This document shows, one piece after another, positions 48,601 through 58,891 of a DNA stretch of 64,000 bases. The stretch's first letter is position 1; every line of letters begins with the position of its first letter. The stretch covers positions 1,116,001-1,180,000 of the forward strand of contig OX485806.1 in the NCBI GenBank assembly GCA_950295325.1, written 5' to 3'. The notes under the pieces were generated by a model, which was not told the DNA's origin, made no database searches, and worked only from the letters and a program-made list of their open reading frames with translations. Source of the stretch: Polytrichum commune (lineage: Eukaryota > Streptophyta > Polytrichopsida > Polytrichales > Polytrichaceae). Both the position numbers and the translations under genes were made by a program.

Positions 48601-49681
48601 CGCCTGGTGTAGCATCCAATCATCGGGACCTTCATTCATAGCCCGGGATGAAAACAACCTGTAGCACGTGCAAGGGACATTGTCTTTAGAACATCATTTG
48701 GAGTGACCAAAACGTTTGAAGTGGCTTTCGTATTACAAGCATTTCCCAATTTACAAATTTTAAGAAAGTTTAATAAATTTTCTTAGCTTGGTGACAATAG
48801 ATCCCCCAAAGGTCTGAATACTGAACCCTACTTTTGAAAAGTTGCTTCTAATTAGTTCCAAAAACAACATCCAAATGTGAAGAAATTAAAATTATAATTC
48901 AGATACAAACAATGGATTCCTCTCAATGCCTTCTTTCCAAGCATGTTGCTCTTTTTGTGAAGCAACTAAAAATCATCGACTCATGTTAGAAGCATTAGAA
49001 GTGATTGAGGGACAGTTATTTTAAAGGGGAGAGTTGTCACCCTGGGTTGTTATTCTTGTCTACTGTGAACTGTTGGGACGAGGATTTGGAATGCAAATCA
49101 TCTCTCCATATTTGTAAACAACTCTTTCTCAAGAATTAATTTTCTAGCTGGGGATGAAAAATTCAAGAGTTCTTTGGGCAAACAGGGTGGACAACTCTCT
49201 ACTTGTGTCGCTCATGAGCTCAAGTGTATGAAGTCTGCGGGATGAGATTCGGAGGCCAAAGATATATAATTTCGGCGAGTTAATTTCTGTCGAATCCAGG
49301 CACGACTTCACACAGTAGATAGCTCCTGCTAAATCATTTTTTGGTTAGTTTCTCAAACAAACGTAGCGCACATGATTGAAATGTGTCTCTTCAAGACCTG
49401 AATCTCTAATAGAGTGCGAAAACCCATCATTTATTGTAGGTCGATTTCTTGAGCGAGCCAAGTCGCACTTATTAAAATCATCTTGTGGATTGACCACCAG
49501 TGCAAAACACAAATAATTCCAAATCTGAAATGACAGTAAGCTGTAAAGATTCCCTCATTTTGCAAGTGCGAATCTTTGTCATGTGCACATAGGATAAAGA
49601 CCGAGGGAATGTCTATTGCGCAGTCATGTGATGAAATGAACGGAAACACTTCAATTGACCTGGTTTTTGATGTAAATCAAC
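45615..49681. other. Long AT-rich region without a recognised gene
   Basis: Four kilobases contain only short frames. A minus-strand frame at 46336-45983 (117 codons) and a plus-strand one at 47419-47688 have some protein-like texture but no motif I can name. There is a (TA)n run at about 47818-47832. No paired terminal repeats were confirmed, although transposon debris is likely. Confidence 0.4.
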
Positions 49682-49689
49682 CTTGGAAT

Positions 49690-49916
49690 CAGTATCCGGG
49701 GAGATTTTTGAGCATGATCGGTCAAAATCTTAGTGTTTTCAAGTCCTACCGGTTACATGTTTGTGATTGCTCGGTTCTTCTTTATTAATTTGAGACATAT
49801 TCCATAGATTCCTCTAAAATGATGGGTGATTTTCCTGAAGTCTTGAACTTCAACCGGTTATTTCTCAAACTCAACCGACTCATCTGTAACTAGCAGTCAG
49901 TTTTTCCCGCTCATAA
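49690..49916. mobile_element. hAT-MITE copy with 8-bp target duplication
   Basis: This 227-bp copy is flanked by CTTGGAAT at 49682-49689 and 49917-49924. The left end CAGTATCCGGGGAG is close to the family pattern CARTGATCGGGGAG; the right end is more diverged. It is uninterrupted, so it serves as reference for the nested insertion at 38073. Confidence 0.8.
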
Positions 49917-49924
49917 CTTGGAAT

Positions 49925-51050
49925 GATGATTTTTATTTTATTTTTGTATTTTACTTGGGAGTCCCTGAAGCTTTGTTTTGCGATGAATACCTCAAGAGTC
50001 AAAACTCCACTTCCAAATAGATGCCTTGGGCTTTCTGCACACGCAGAAGTAGGAAGCATGAGTGAGAATGAAAGGACTTCCTGGCTGGCTCTCTGTGCTT
50101 CTTGCACCCTAAACCCCACAGATTCCAGCAGACACACTCACTCAGTCATGAAAGGTAAAGCTTATAGCGTTCCCATATTAGGACTGGCGACCGGTCCACA
50201 ATAGCAGGAGAGTTTCCATCTGGATAGGAGTTTTTGTCTTGTATGCAGTGAAGTGAACAGGCGAAACTGCAGTACATTACATCCAGTGAGGTTATCGTGA
50301 GTAGGACAAAAAATCCTTATAAGTGGCAGTTCATTTTGGAAAGAGATGAACTTTCTTTATCAAGAGGAACTCCTCGTGCTGCCAATCAAGGAGCATCGAC
50401 TGGCCCTTGTGTGGGCATGTTGTTGGCTTCCAAAAGGTCAATCGATCTTTGTCAATGGCCATCTAGTATTCTACATTTTTAAAAGGTGAACAAGTGAAGA
50501 TGCATGGGCATTTATGCAGTCCACTTGCAACATTGGGCTGACGGTAGGGTTCATTGCAACATGTCGTGCAAACGGTGAGAGGATAACTCGATACATTAAT
50601 TCATATGCATACGTGTAGTGGGGTGGACCGGGACGGGTCCAAAGTAGTATATACAAGAACCATGTGGCCGAGGAAGGGAGCTCTAGATTTATCTAGAGTT
50701 ATGATTGGTAGCCATATCTTCCTCCTTTTTATTTTTATTTTTATTTTTTATCCACACATGTCAAGCCTTCACTTCTTCTTCTCTTTTTGTTCTCGTTCTT
50801 CCTATTCCATTGCTTAAGTTCTAATTTTATCTCTTAATTTTTTTTAAAGAGAGCACTTTGATGTTCATAATGAGCTCATATACAAACTCAACATGGGGTT
50901 ACATAGCGAGGCTATGTGCTATTGGGGGAAGGGGGGGATCATATGACATAGTTGATGGTATGTCATCTATCCTACTCATAAATGATCTAGTGACACAAAA
51001 TGTGCATTCACCAAATTAAATATTTCTGGAGGAATCTACTACATCACAAA
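49925..51050. other. Intergenic with one exon-like frame
   Basis: An open stretch at about 50255-50482 reads KNPYKWQFILERDELSLSRG and onward to a TAA, preceded by possible acceptors (gtatgcag, gtgaacag). The texture is protein-like, but no partner exon or family was found, so it may be a relic exon. The rest has no gene; a (TTTTA)n-like run lies near 50728-50750. Confidence 0.35.
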
Positions 51051-51960
51051 CTTCTTGAACATGAAACATGATCCAAAAATGTTTGATTCTTGTCAAACTA
51101 GACATCATTGTACAAAATCCTTTCCATGTTCTCACATGAAAGTGAGTGAAGCAATTTTCAACCTTGACACTAATAACTCTATTTTGCAAACTCATCAAGT
51201 TAATTATATGAAATGCAAGCCACATGGTTCTTGCAACAACCAATTTTGAGTGAAGAATTTACATTGTGTGGTTAAGGTTAGATCGTACAACGGAACCCAA
51301 GAAGACTTGTGTTATAAGAGATTGAACTAAGTGAGTCAACACAATTTGGGGACCTAGGTGTTCACTCAAGGAATCAACACATATGAATGCATTTTCAACG
51401 TTAGTTCAAAATCAAAGGAGATCCGATATTCAATCCAAGTTTTGGTGATGTTTCATCATAGTTTTGCTAGTGCAACGCAAAATTTGATAAGAAGCATGTT
51501 CAGAGAAATCGTCACGAACTGATTCAATTCCAGTGTCCTGGACGGTGGACGAATCGAGACTTGGACTGCGTGTCTGATGAGTTGCCATAAATCTACCTGA
51601 TCCTGCGCCGCGGTTTCCTCATGTGCATACGAAATTAGGTCACATACTTGAGAATCTCACTCGAAAGCATTAAAGAAGCAAAATTCAGAGAATGACGACA
51701 GTCCCTTCATTGACGATCAAGTTGCCCTGTGTTAATGTTGAGCATGAAGAACTTCAATCATGTGAGATGCATAGATCGAGAAAGAAAGAAATTCGCTGTT
51801 GAACGTTCAATTTTGAGTGTGGATGTTGCACTTTCAGTAGCCGATGTTACAAATTCAACAGATTTTTCCTTCCCACATGACAGCATGACACCCTTCTCAA
51901 ATTTCTAGGAATGGCCATACGGGGGGAATTGCAGAGCAGAGGAGGTGAAGATATGGTTTG

Positions 51961-52005
51961 GTCCCATAGTAACTGGGAAGCGACCAAGGGACCGGCGAGG
52001 TACAA
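51961..52005 (+). promoter_or_regulatory. U2 copy 1 promoter: upstream element and TACAA box
   Basis: GTCCCATAGTA at 51961-51971 lies at -71 relative to the U2 start, and GTACAA at 52000-52005 at -32. Positions match the upstream sequence element and TATA box of plant Pol II snRNA genes, but the sequences are variants of the usual RTCCCACATCG and TATA. Confidence 0.7.
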
Positions 52006-52031
52006 GAACGAGAGGGATAGGACGAAGAAGC

Positions 52032-52223
52032 ATACCTTTCTCGGCCTTTTGGCTAAGATCAAGTGTAGTATCTGTTCTTATCAGTTTAATATCTGATACG
52101 AGGCTCATTGCGCCTCACGATATTAATCTAATATTTCTCGGATGCGGGTTCATTTGGCAGCTTGCTGCTAGGACTCGCGAGCGTCGCCTTGGTATTGCAC
52201 TACCTCTTTGGCTGGCGCAATCC
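52032..52223 (+). ncRNA. U2 spliceosomal snRNA, copy 1
   Basis: U2 snRNA pairs with the intron branch site. The first 67 nt are identical in type to plant U2, with GUAGUA (branch-site recognition) at nt 34-39 and an intact stem IIa (AUCAG with CUGAU). The 3' half keeps the two terminal hairpins and the UAUUGCA loop, ending near GGCGCAAUCC. The Sm-site U tract is interrupted by A (AAUAUUU). Its 5' flank is like copy 3 and its 3' half and 3' flank like copy 4. Length is about 192 nt. Confidence 0.95.
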
Positions 52224-53203
52224 TAATCCTCTATCTCGGGGTTCCAAATATTCGAGAAGTTGGAATCTGTTCATCCTTAAATACTGAAATCCCTCCCCCA
52301 AACCCCCATTTTATGTTTTAATGTTTGATACTGCGGCAGCAAAAACCATTTCCTTTTGCATTTCTGGACAGTTTACTCTTGTCATCAAAAACTTGTCTAG
52401 GAATGTTGTGAGTTTTAGTTGCTGATTAATCTGAGCATTCTCAGTCGTGTAGGGCGACAATCGACTCTGAGTTGTTTGTGATGTGACGCTGGCTCTTTCT
52501 CTTCGTGTTGGAAGATTGCTTGAATTGAGGGGGATTGATAGACAGGCAAATGGCGAACTTGGTGTTCCAAATTTTCGTATTCTTGAGGTTGTATTTCAAA
52601 AATAGATCAAAACCAGAGATGTCGATCCTCAATTGCAATGTCTGTTCACCAAAGTAACCCATGAGCATGAATGAACTCCCGCTGCATGTAGCCTATGTGT
52701 AGCTGCTTCAGTTCGATTCCTTCAAGGAGTTATCGTCATCGTTTAGACAGTGGTTGTGCAGCCAACAATTCTTCATTCGAACTCACTTAAATGTCGTCGT
52801 CCTGGACATTGGGTCACAAATTGACACTTGAATGACATGTCTGAGTTAACCCGCACCGGTTCATTATCATACGAAATTAGGTCGCATACTTGAGAAACGC
52901 ACTCGAAAACATTAAGCACAATTCAGAGAATAACGCACTAGCCTGCGTTAGTCACCTCATCAAGAACCAGAGTGCCCTGTGTTAATGTCAAGCATGCAAA
53001 ATTTTCAACAATGTGGTAATCCATAGAACAAACATGGAGACTAAGTTTGTACAGATACCTTCGAAAGAGGAAATGCATGTGAGGGTGGATGTTGCGAATT
53101 TCAACAGATTTTTTCCTATCCCACATGACAGCATGACACCCTTCTCAAATTTCTAGGAATGGCCATACAGAGGGAATTGCAGAGGAGGTGAAGATAGGAT
53201 TTG

Positions 53204-53248
53204 ATCCCATAGTGACTGGGAAGCGACCAAGGCAACGGCGAGGTACAA
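53204..53248 (+). promoter_or_regulatory. U2 copy 2 promoter
   Basis: ATCCCATAGTG at 53204-53214 lies at -71, and GTACAA at 53243-53248 at -32. A further ATCCCACATGA at 53118-53128 (-157), closer to the usual plant upstream element, is part of a conserved block also found before copies 1, 3 and 5. Confidence 0.7.
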
Positions 53249-53274
53249 GAACGAGAGGGATGGAAAGAAGAAGC

Positions 53275-53465
53275 ATACCTTTCTCGGCCTTTTGGCTAAG
53301 ATCAAGTGTAGTATCTGTTCTTATGAGTGTAATATCTGATATGGGGCTCATCGAGCCTCACGATATTAATCAAATTTTTATCGGGCGCGGGTCGAATTGA
53401 CAGCTTGCTGTCAAAACTCGCGAGCGTCGCCATGGTATTGCACTAACTCCTTGGCCGGCGCAACC
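53275..53465 (+). ncRNA. U2 snRNA, copy 2 (variant, possibly a pseudogene)
   Basis: This is full-length U2 (about 191 nt) with the GUAGUA element intact and a strong Sm site (AAUUUUUA). Two changes fall in the otherwise invariant 5' half: C to G at nt 51 (53325), which breaks a base pair of stem IIa, and U to G at nt 55 (53329) in its loop. Promoter motifs are intact, so transcription is possible. Whether it makes a working snRNA is doubtful. Confidence 0.92.
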
Positions 53466-53579
53466 CTCTCCCACTGGGGATACCAATAATCAAAAAATTG
53501 CATATAGGCAGTGAATAATTAGGGTTTGAATTCTCCTGTGAGTTCTCTAATTCTCTGTAACATGTAAAGCATGTTCTTT

Positions 53580-54690
53580 AGTTGTCATGTTCTGTAGTTC
53601 TCATTCTTTAAAAACCCCGTGTATACAAGTTTCTCTTTTTGTAAAATCAAGTAATACAAGGACAATTTCAATGATAAAAATACAAGTGACAAATATGTAT
53701 ACATAAAGAATTTTACATTCATATAAATTGATTAACATAAGTATACAAACACACTTTTGAATAACAATCAACCCCTACCATATGTAAAATGCAAAATCCT
53801 AGCATTCATCATAAAGTCGGTAAAGACTTTTTCATCCCCCGGATGCAACTCATAAGCATCTAAGTCTACGATATTCGTCATAGAAGCTAATGCAATTATT
53901 GTTTCAAAAGGTGAGTAAGATCATAAGAAGTTTTCATTAGATCATCGGTTCATTTGTTGTTGGCCTTTTTGATATCAACAGAAGCCAATCTCTGTGTTTG
54001 ATAGATGGTGCATCAAGTCAATTGGATTCCTATAATCCACCCAATGATTACCAAATTTTCTACACGTCTTATTAACCCTTGTAACAAACCAAACTTTAAT
54101 TGGAGCTGATTTTTATATCTACCACATTTTTGAAATTTTTAGCTTTAGGTGTGTTGTTGTGTTGACTTTACTTGCTTGCATCTTGTGATTAAGATAGCAA
54201 TCAAAACTAAAAGTATCTTGAACAAAATAAACTTCTTGAACCATTTTATTCCACTTGTTAATTAATCTTTACCTTGCATGCTTTAACAATAGCCACAACA
54301 TAATTCGGAGACAAGACAAGCATTCCACTCTCTATTCAAAACCATGAATTCAATTAATGGAAGAATTTATCCATAAACATGTATTGTTGCTTCCACAATC
54401 AAATACACAAAACCACTAATGTGACGACATCCAAAATGGGGTAGGGGCAATGTGAAATTGAATGAGAAAAGGAGTTTTGAGCATCTTTCACAAATTCAAT
54501 GAACTTTTATGATGACCTTTGCAACAAGACCTAGCTTCCAAATCACCAATTGCCTACAATCACTATCTGCATCCCCTTTGGTCAACTTCCACAAAGAAGT
54601 GCAACCTGTTCCTCTTGCAACCATAAGCAAGAAGTGGCATTCTTCTCAGCTCAATGACCCTTGCCAAAACCCTAATTGCATGTTCCATAC
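53580..54690. other. AT-rich spacer between the duplicated blocks
   Basis: No RNA gene or firm coding region. A frame at 54509-54694 is unrecognised. From about 54690 the sequence becomes similar to block 1. Confidence 0.45.
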
Positions 54691-55955
54691 ATAATAAAGC
54701 GTGTGAAGCAATTTCCAACCTTGACAATAATAACTCTATTTTGCAAGCTCATCAAGTTAATTGTATGAAATGCAAGCCACATGAGTCTTGCAACAACCAA
54801 ATTTGGGTGGAGGATTAAATACATGTAAGTTGCAACATCTTCAAATTCACCTACTACAAGCTCATCAAGTTAATTGTATGAAATGCAAGCCACATGATTC
54901 TTGCAACAACCAATTTTGGGTGAAGGATTAAACACATGTAAGTTGCAACATCTCCAAATTAACGTACTACATAAGGTACACGGGCCTTAGTTGGTAATTT
55001 CTCTTAATCAGACAAATGTATTGAGTAGTGTGTGGTTAAGGTTAGATCAAACAATGGAACCCAACAAGACTTGTGTTATAAGAGATTGAATTAATTGAGT
55101 CAACAGAATTGGGGGACCTAGGTATTCACTCAAAGAATCAAGACATTTAAATGCATTTTCAACGTTAGTTTTAAATCAGAGGAGATCCAATTTTCAATCC
55201 GAGTTTTGGTGATGTTTCATCATAGTTTTGCTAGTGCAACGCAAGATTTGTTGTGTAAACACAATCGGTAGAAGTTGGAGAACATGAGGAGAAAATGAGC
55301 CGCTTAGCACTCATGATGTAATGTGCTCATCACTGGTGTGAGATGACCACCTTCATATGACATGGCGGTGCTGCATTCTAGAATAAGTCAATAATTTCCA
55401 GTATTCACAAAGACCACAGATATTGTTGAGTGTAGGATCTAGCTTGTTCAATTTGGTTCCTTAATAAGAAGCATGTTCGGAGAAATCTTCACGAACTGAT
55501 TCAATTCCAGTGTCCTGGACATCGGTGGACGAATTGAGACTTTGAGTACGTGTCTGATGAGTTGCCATAAATCTACCTGACCCTGCGCCACGGTTTCCTC
55601 ATGTGCATACGAGATTAGGTCACATACTTGAGAATCTCACTTGAAAACATCAAAGAAGCAAAATTCAGAGAATGACGACAGTCCCTTCATTGACGATCAA
55701 GTTGCCCCGTGTCAATGTTGAGCATGAAGAACTTCAATCATGTGGTAATCCATATGAGATGCATGGGTCGAGGAAGAAAGAAATTTGCTGTTGAACGTTG
55801 GATTTTTGAGAGTGGATGTTTGCACTTTCAGTAACCGATGTTACATAATTCAACAGATTTTTACTTCCCACATGAGAGCATGACACCTTTCTCAAATCTC
55901 GAGGAATGGCCATACGGAGGGAATTGGAGAGCAGAGGAGGTGAAGATAGGGTTTG

Positions 55956-56000
55956 GTCCCATAGTGACTGGAAAGCAACCAAGGCAACTGCAAGGTACAA
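55956..56000 (+). promoter_or_regulatory. U2 copy 3 promoter
   Basis: GTCCCATAGTG at 55956-55966 (-71) and GTACAA at 55995-56000 (-32). Confidence 0.7.
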
Positions 56001-56026
56001 GAACGAGAGGGATGGAAAGAAGAAGC

Positions 56027-56218
56027 ATACCTTTCTCGGCCTTTTGGCTAAGATCAAGTGTAGTATCTGTTCTTATCAGTTTAATATCTGATACGAGGCT
56101 CATCGAGCCTCATGATATTAATCTAATGTTTGTTGGGTGAGGGTTCATTTGGCAGCTTGCTGGCAGAACTTGCGAGCGTCGTCATGGTATTGCACTACCT
56201 CTTTGGCAGGCGCAACCC
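56027..56218 (+). ncRNA. U2 snRNA, copy 3
   Basis: Full-length U2 with an unchanged 5' half. The Sm region reads AAUGUUUGUUGG, so the U tract is interrupted by G, and the third stem is less well paired than in copies 1 and 4 (CUGGCAGAACUUG). The 3' flank (CCCACUGGGGAU and an AAAAAUUGCAUAUAGG tract) resembles that of copies 2 and 5. Confidence 0.94.
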
Positions 56219-56727
56219 TATCCCACTGGGGATCCCAAAAACAAAAAATTGCATATAGGTAGCGGACAATTAAAGCCTTGTTTTTCCTACATTGCTTAAT
56301 CCGCTCCTCCAGAACCCTGCACATTTATGATCCTTTGTTCACTTTTTACTGATACATCAAGAGTGCATTCTTCATATACGCTTCATGGTACTCTTCAGGT
56401 ACTCTTTACTGATACATGACGAATGCACTCTTCATGTACAATCATCAGAAAATGGATTCCAGGGGAAGAATTTGAATCATTGTTGCAACGGATTCCGTTT
56501 CATTCCGTCATTCCAGAGTGCTTTAACGAGATATTCGCTACTTGTTTGCAGAGGGAATTAGTGGTTGCATGTGAGGGTTTTGTGCATCAAACACGGTCCA
56601 TTCCAACATTAAGATGTTGCCATACTGAAGAGGTCAGTTGAAAAATCGCAGGTTGTGAATTCGTCAATTCCTGCAAGATGATGCTCACTGTTGCATTTCC
56701 TTTATGTGTAAGGAAGACGTGAGTTCT

Positions 56728-56772
56728 GTCCCATACTGACCGGAAAGAGGACAGGGCGAAGACGAGGTACAA
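56728..56772 (+). promoter_or_regulatory. U2 copy 4 promoter
   Basis: GTCCCATACTG at 56728-56738 (-71) and GTACAA at 56767-56772 (-32). The surrounding 5' flank is unlike the other four copies, so conservation of these two motifs and their spacing is strong evidence for function. Confidence 0.75.
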
Positions 56773-56798
56773 AAAGGCCAGGGATGGTATGGCAAGGT

Positions 56799-56990
56799 AT
56801 ACCTTTCTCGGCCTTTTGGCTAAGATCAAGTGTAGTATCTGTTCTTATCAGTTTAATATCTGATACGAGGCTCGTTGTGCCTCATGATATTAATCTAATT
56901 TTTCTTGGGTGTGGGTTCATTTGGCAGCTCGCTGCTAGGACTCGCGAGCGTTGCCTTTGTATTGCACTATCACCTTGGCAGGCGCAATCC
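56799..56990 (+). ncRNA. U2 snRNA, copy 4
   Basis: Full-length U2 (192 nt) with an unchanged 5' half, an uninterrupted Sm-type tract (AAUUUUUC) and both 3' hairpins. It is the only copy with an independent 5' flank. Together with its intact RNA features, it is a good candidate for an active gene. Confidence 0.95.
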
Positions 56991-58006
56991 TAATTCCCTA
57001 TCTTGGGGTTCCAAATATTTGAAAAATTGGACTCTGTTCATCCTTAGATACTGAAATGCCTCTTGCAATACCCCCATTCTATGTTTTGATGTGTGATACT
57101 GTGGCAGCAAAAACCCTTTCCTTTTGCATTTCTGGACAGTTTACTCTTGTCATCAAAAACTTGTCTAAGAATGTTGTGAGTTTCAGTTGCCGATTAATCT
57201 GAGCATTCTCAGTCGCGTAGGGCGACAATCGACTCTGAGTTGTTTGTGATGTGCAAATTCTTCTAAGAGATAGTGTAATCATTGTGACGCTGGCTCTTTC
57301 TCTTCATGTTGGAAGATTGCTTAAATTTTGGCAGATTGATAGACAGGCAAAATGGCGAACTTGGTGTTAAAAATTTCATATTCTTGAAGTTGTATTTCGA
57401 AAATAGATCAAAACCAGAGAGGTCCATCCTCAATTCCAATGTCTGTTCACCAAAGTCACCCATGAGCATGAATGAACCCCCGTTGCATGTAGCCTACCTG
57501 TAGCTGCTTCAGTTCGATTCCTTCAAGGAGTTATCGTCATCGTTTAGACAGTGGTTGTGCAACCAACAATTTTTCATTCGAACTAACTTAAATGTCGTCG
57601 TCCTGGACATTGGGTCACATATTAACACTTGAATGACATGTCTGAGTTAACCCGCACCGGTTCATAAGCATACGAAATTAGGTCGCATGGTTGAGAAATG
57701 CACTCGAAAACATTAAGCACAATTCAGAGAATGACGCACTAGCCTGTGTTAGTCACCTCATCAAGAACCAGAGTACCCTGTGTTAATGCTGAGCATGAAG
57801 AATTTTCAACAATGTGGTAATCCAATTACAAACATGGAGACTAATAAGTTTGTACAGGTACCTTCGAAAGAGGATATGCATGTGAGGGTGGATGTTGCGA
57901 ATTTCCACAGATTTTTTCCTATCCCACATGACAGCATGACACCCTTCTCAGATTTCTAGGAATGGCCATATAGAGGGAATTGCAGAGGAGGTGAAGATAG
58001 GGTTTG

Positions 58007-58051
58007 ATCCCATAGTGACTGGGAAGCGACCAAGGCAACGGCGAGGTACAA
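58007..58051 (+). promoter_or_regulatory. U2 copy 5 promoter
   Basis: ATCCCATAGTG at 58007-58017 (-71) and GTACAA at 58046-58051 (-32). Confidence 0.7.
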
Positions 58052-58077
58052 GAACGAAAGAGTTGGAAAGAGGAATC

Positions 58078-58268
58078 ATACCTTTCTCGGCCTTTTGGCT
58101 AAGATCAAGTGTAGTACCTGTTCTTATCAGTTTAATATCTGATATGGGGCTCATCGAGCCTCACGATATTAATCAAATTTTTACCGGGCGCGGGTCGATT
58201 TGGCAGCTTGCTGTCAAAACTCGCGAGCGTCGCCATGGTATTGCTCTAACTCCTTGGCCGGCTCAACT
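58078..58268 (+). ncRNA. U2 snRNA, copy 5 (variant)
   Basis: Full-length U2 with an intact GUAGUA, but U to C at nt 40 (58117), directly after it. It also has changes in the last hairpin (UUGCUCUAA for UUGCACUAA, GGCUCAACU for GGCGCAACC) that weaken the terminal stem. The Sm site (AAUUUUUA) is strong. Sister of copy 2 by flanks. Confidence 0.93.
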
Positions 58269-58438
58269 TTCCCCCACTGGGGATACCAATAAACAAAAAA
58301 TTGCATATAGGCAGTGAATAATTAGGGTTTGAGTTCTCTTGTGCTGGTCTCTAGTTCTCTGTAACATTCAAAGCATGTTCTTTAGTTTTCATACTCATGT
58401 GTTGTTAAAAGCCCCACAAACGGAACTTTCTTTGGTTA

Positions 58439-58888
58439 AGGTAGAAATACCATAAACAGTGAACTACCTTCTACGCATGCAGTAGATTTCCGTCGTAATA
58501 GTGAAGTGCCTGCCAATTCTGAAACCGATAATTGCGAGGTTGGCAACTTGATATGTGTGTATAGTTAGTTTAGCCAAATTTAATCATGTTTGACTACCAT
58601 CAATCATAGTTTAATGTACTCATGAGTTAAGTGGTGTAGGTGATGTTCTGTGTGGAAATGAGCATTATCGTGTTTGGTTCAAGGAGAATCTAATGATCGA
58701 GTAGGGGGTTTGACAAACTTTCCACTTTGAAAAATTGTAGAATTTTTTGTTAACAAGGAATAAAAATATGAAACAACTTGCATTCTTCATGAATCCTTTC
58801 TCTTCTATCTTGGAAAATGATCTCATGATTAAAGACAATATTTTCAATGCGTATCACCTTATTTTCACGGTTTATGGTATTTCTACCT
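58439..58888. mobile_element. TA-target TIR element, copy C
   Basis: A 450-bp element with AGGTAGAAATACCATAAAC at the left and its inverse at the right, flanked by TA. Its interior is in the reverse orientation relative to copies A and B and more diverged. It lies just after U2 copy 5. Confidence 0.8.
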
Positions 58889-58891
58889 TAG

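Larger units (their letters stand above)
51055..53575 (+). repeat. Segmental duplication block 1 (contains U2 copies 1 and 2)
   Basis: This block aligns with 54690-58390 along most of its length: 51130-51480 with 54700-55250, 51480-52031 with 55465-56026, 52224-52740 with 56991-57540, and 52740-53575 with 57540-58390. The second block has extra DNA at about 55260-55465 and at 56219-56798. Confidence 0.8.
54690..58390 (+). repeat. Segmental duplication block 2 (contains U2 copies 3, 4 and 5)
   Basis: This is the partner of 51055-53575. It also holds an internal direct duplication of about 100-120 bp near 54740-54960 (gctcatcaagttaatt, gaaatgcaagccacatga), plus the extra interval 56219-56798 with one additional U2 promoter. 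Confidence 0.8.

Noticed and set aside
51055-51250. Gene encoded by the frame with CKPHGSCNNQF
   Set aside because: The duplicated counterparts near 54720-54930 have different frames and stops, so the open frame is not conserved.
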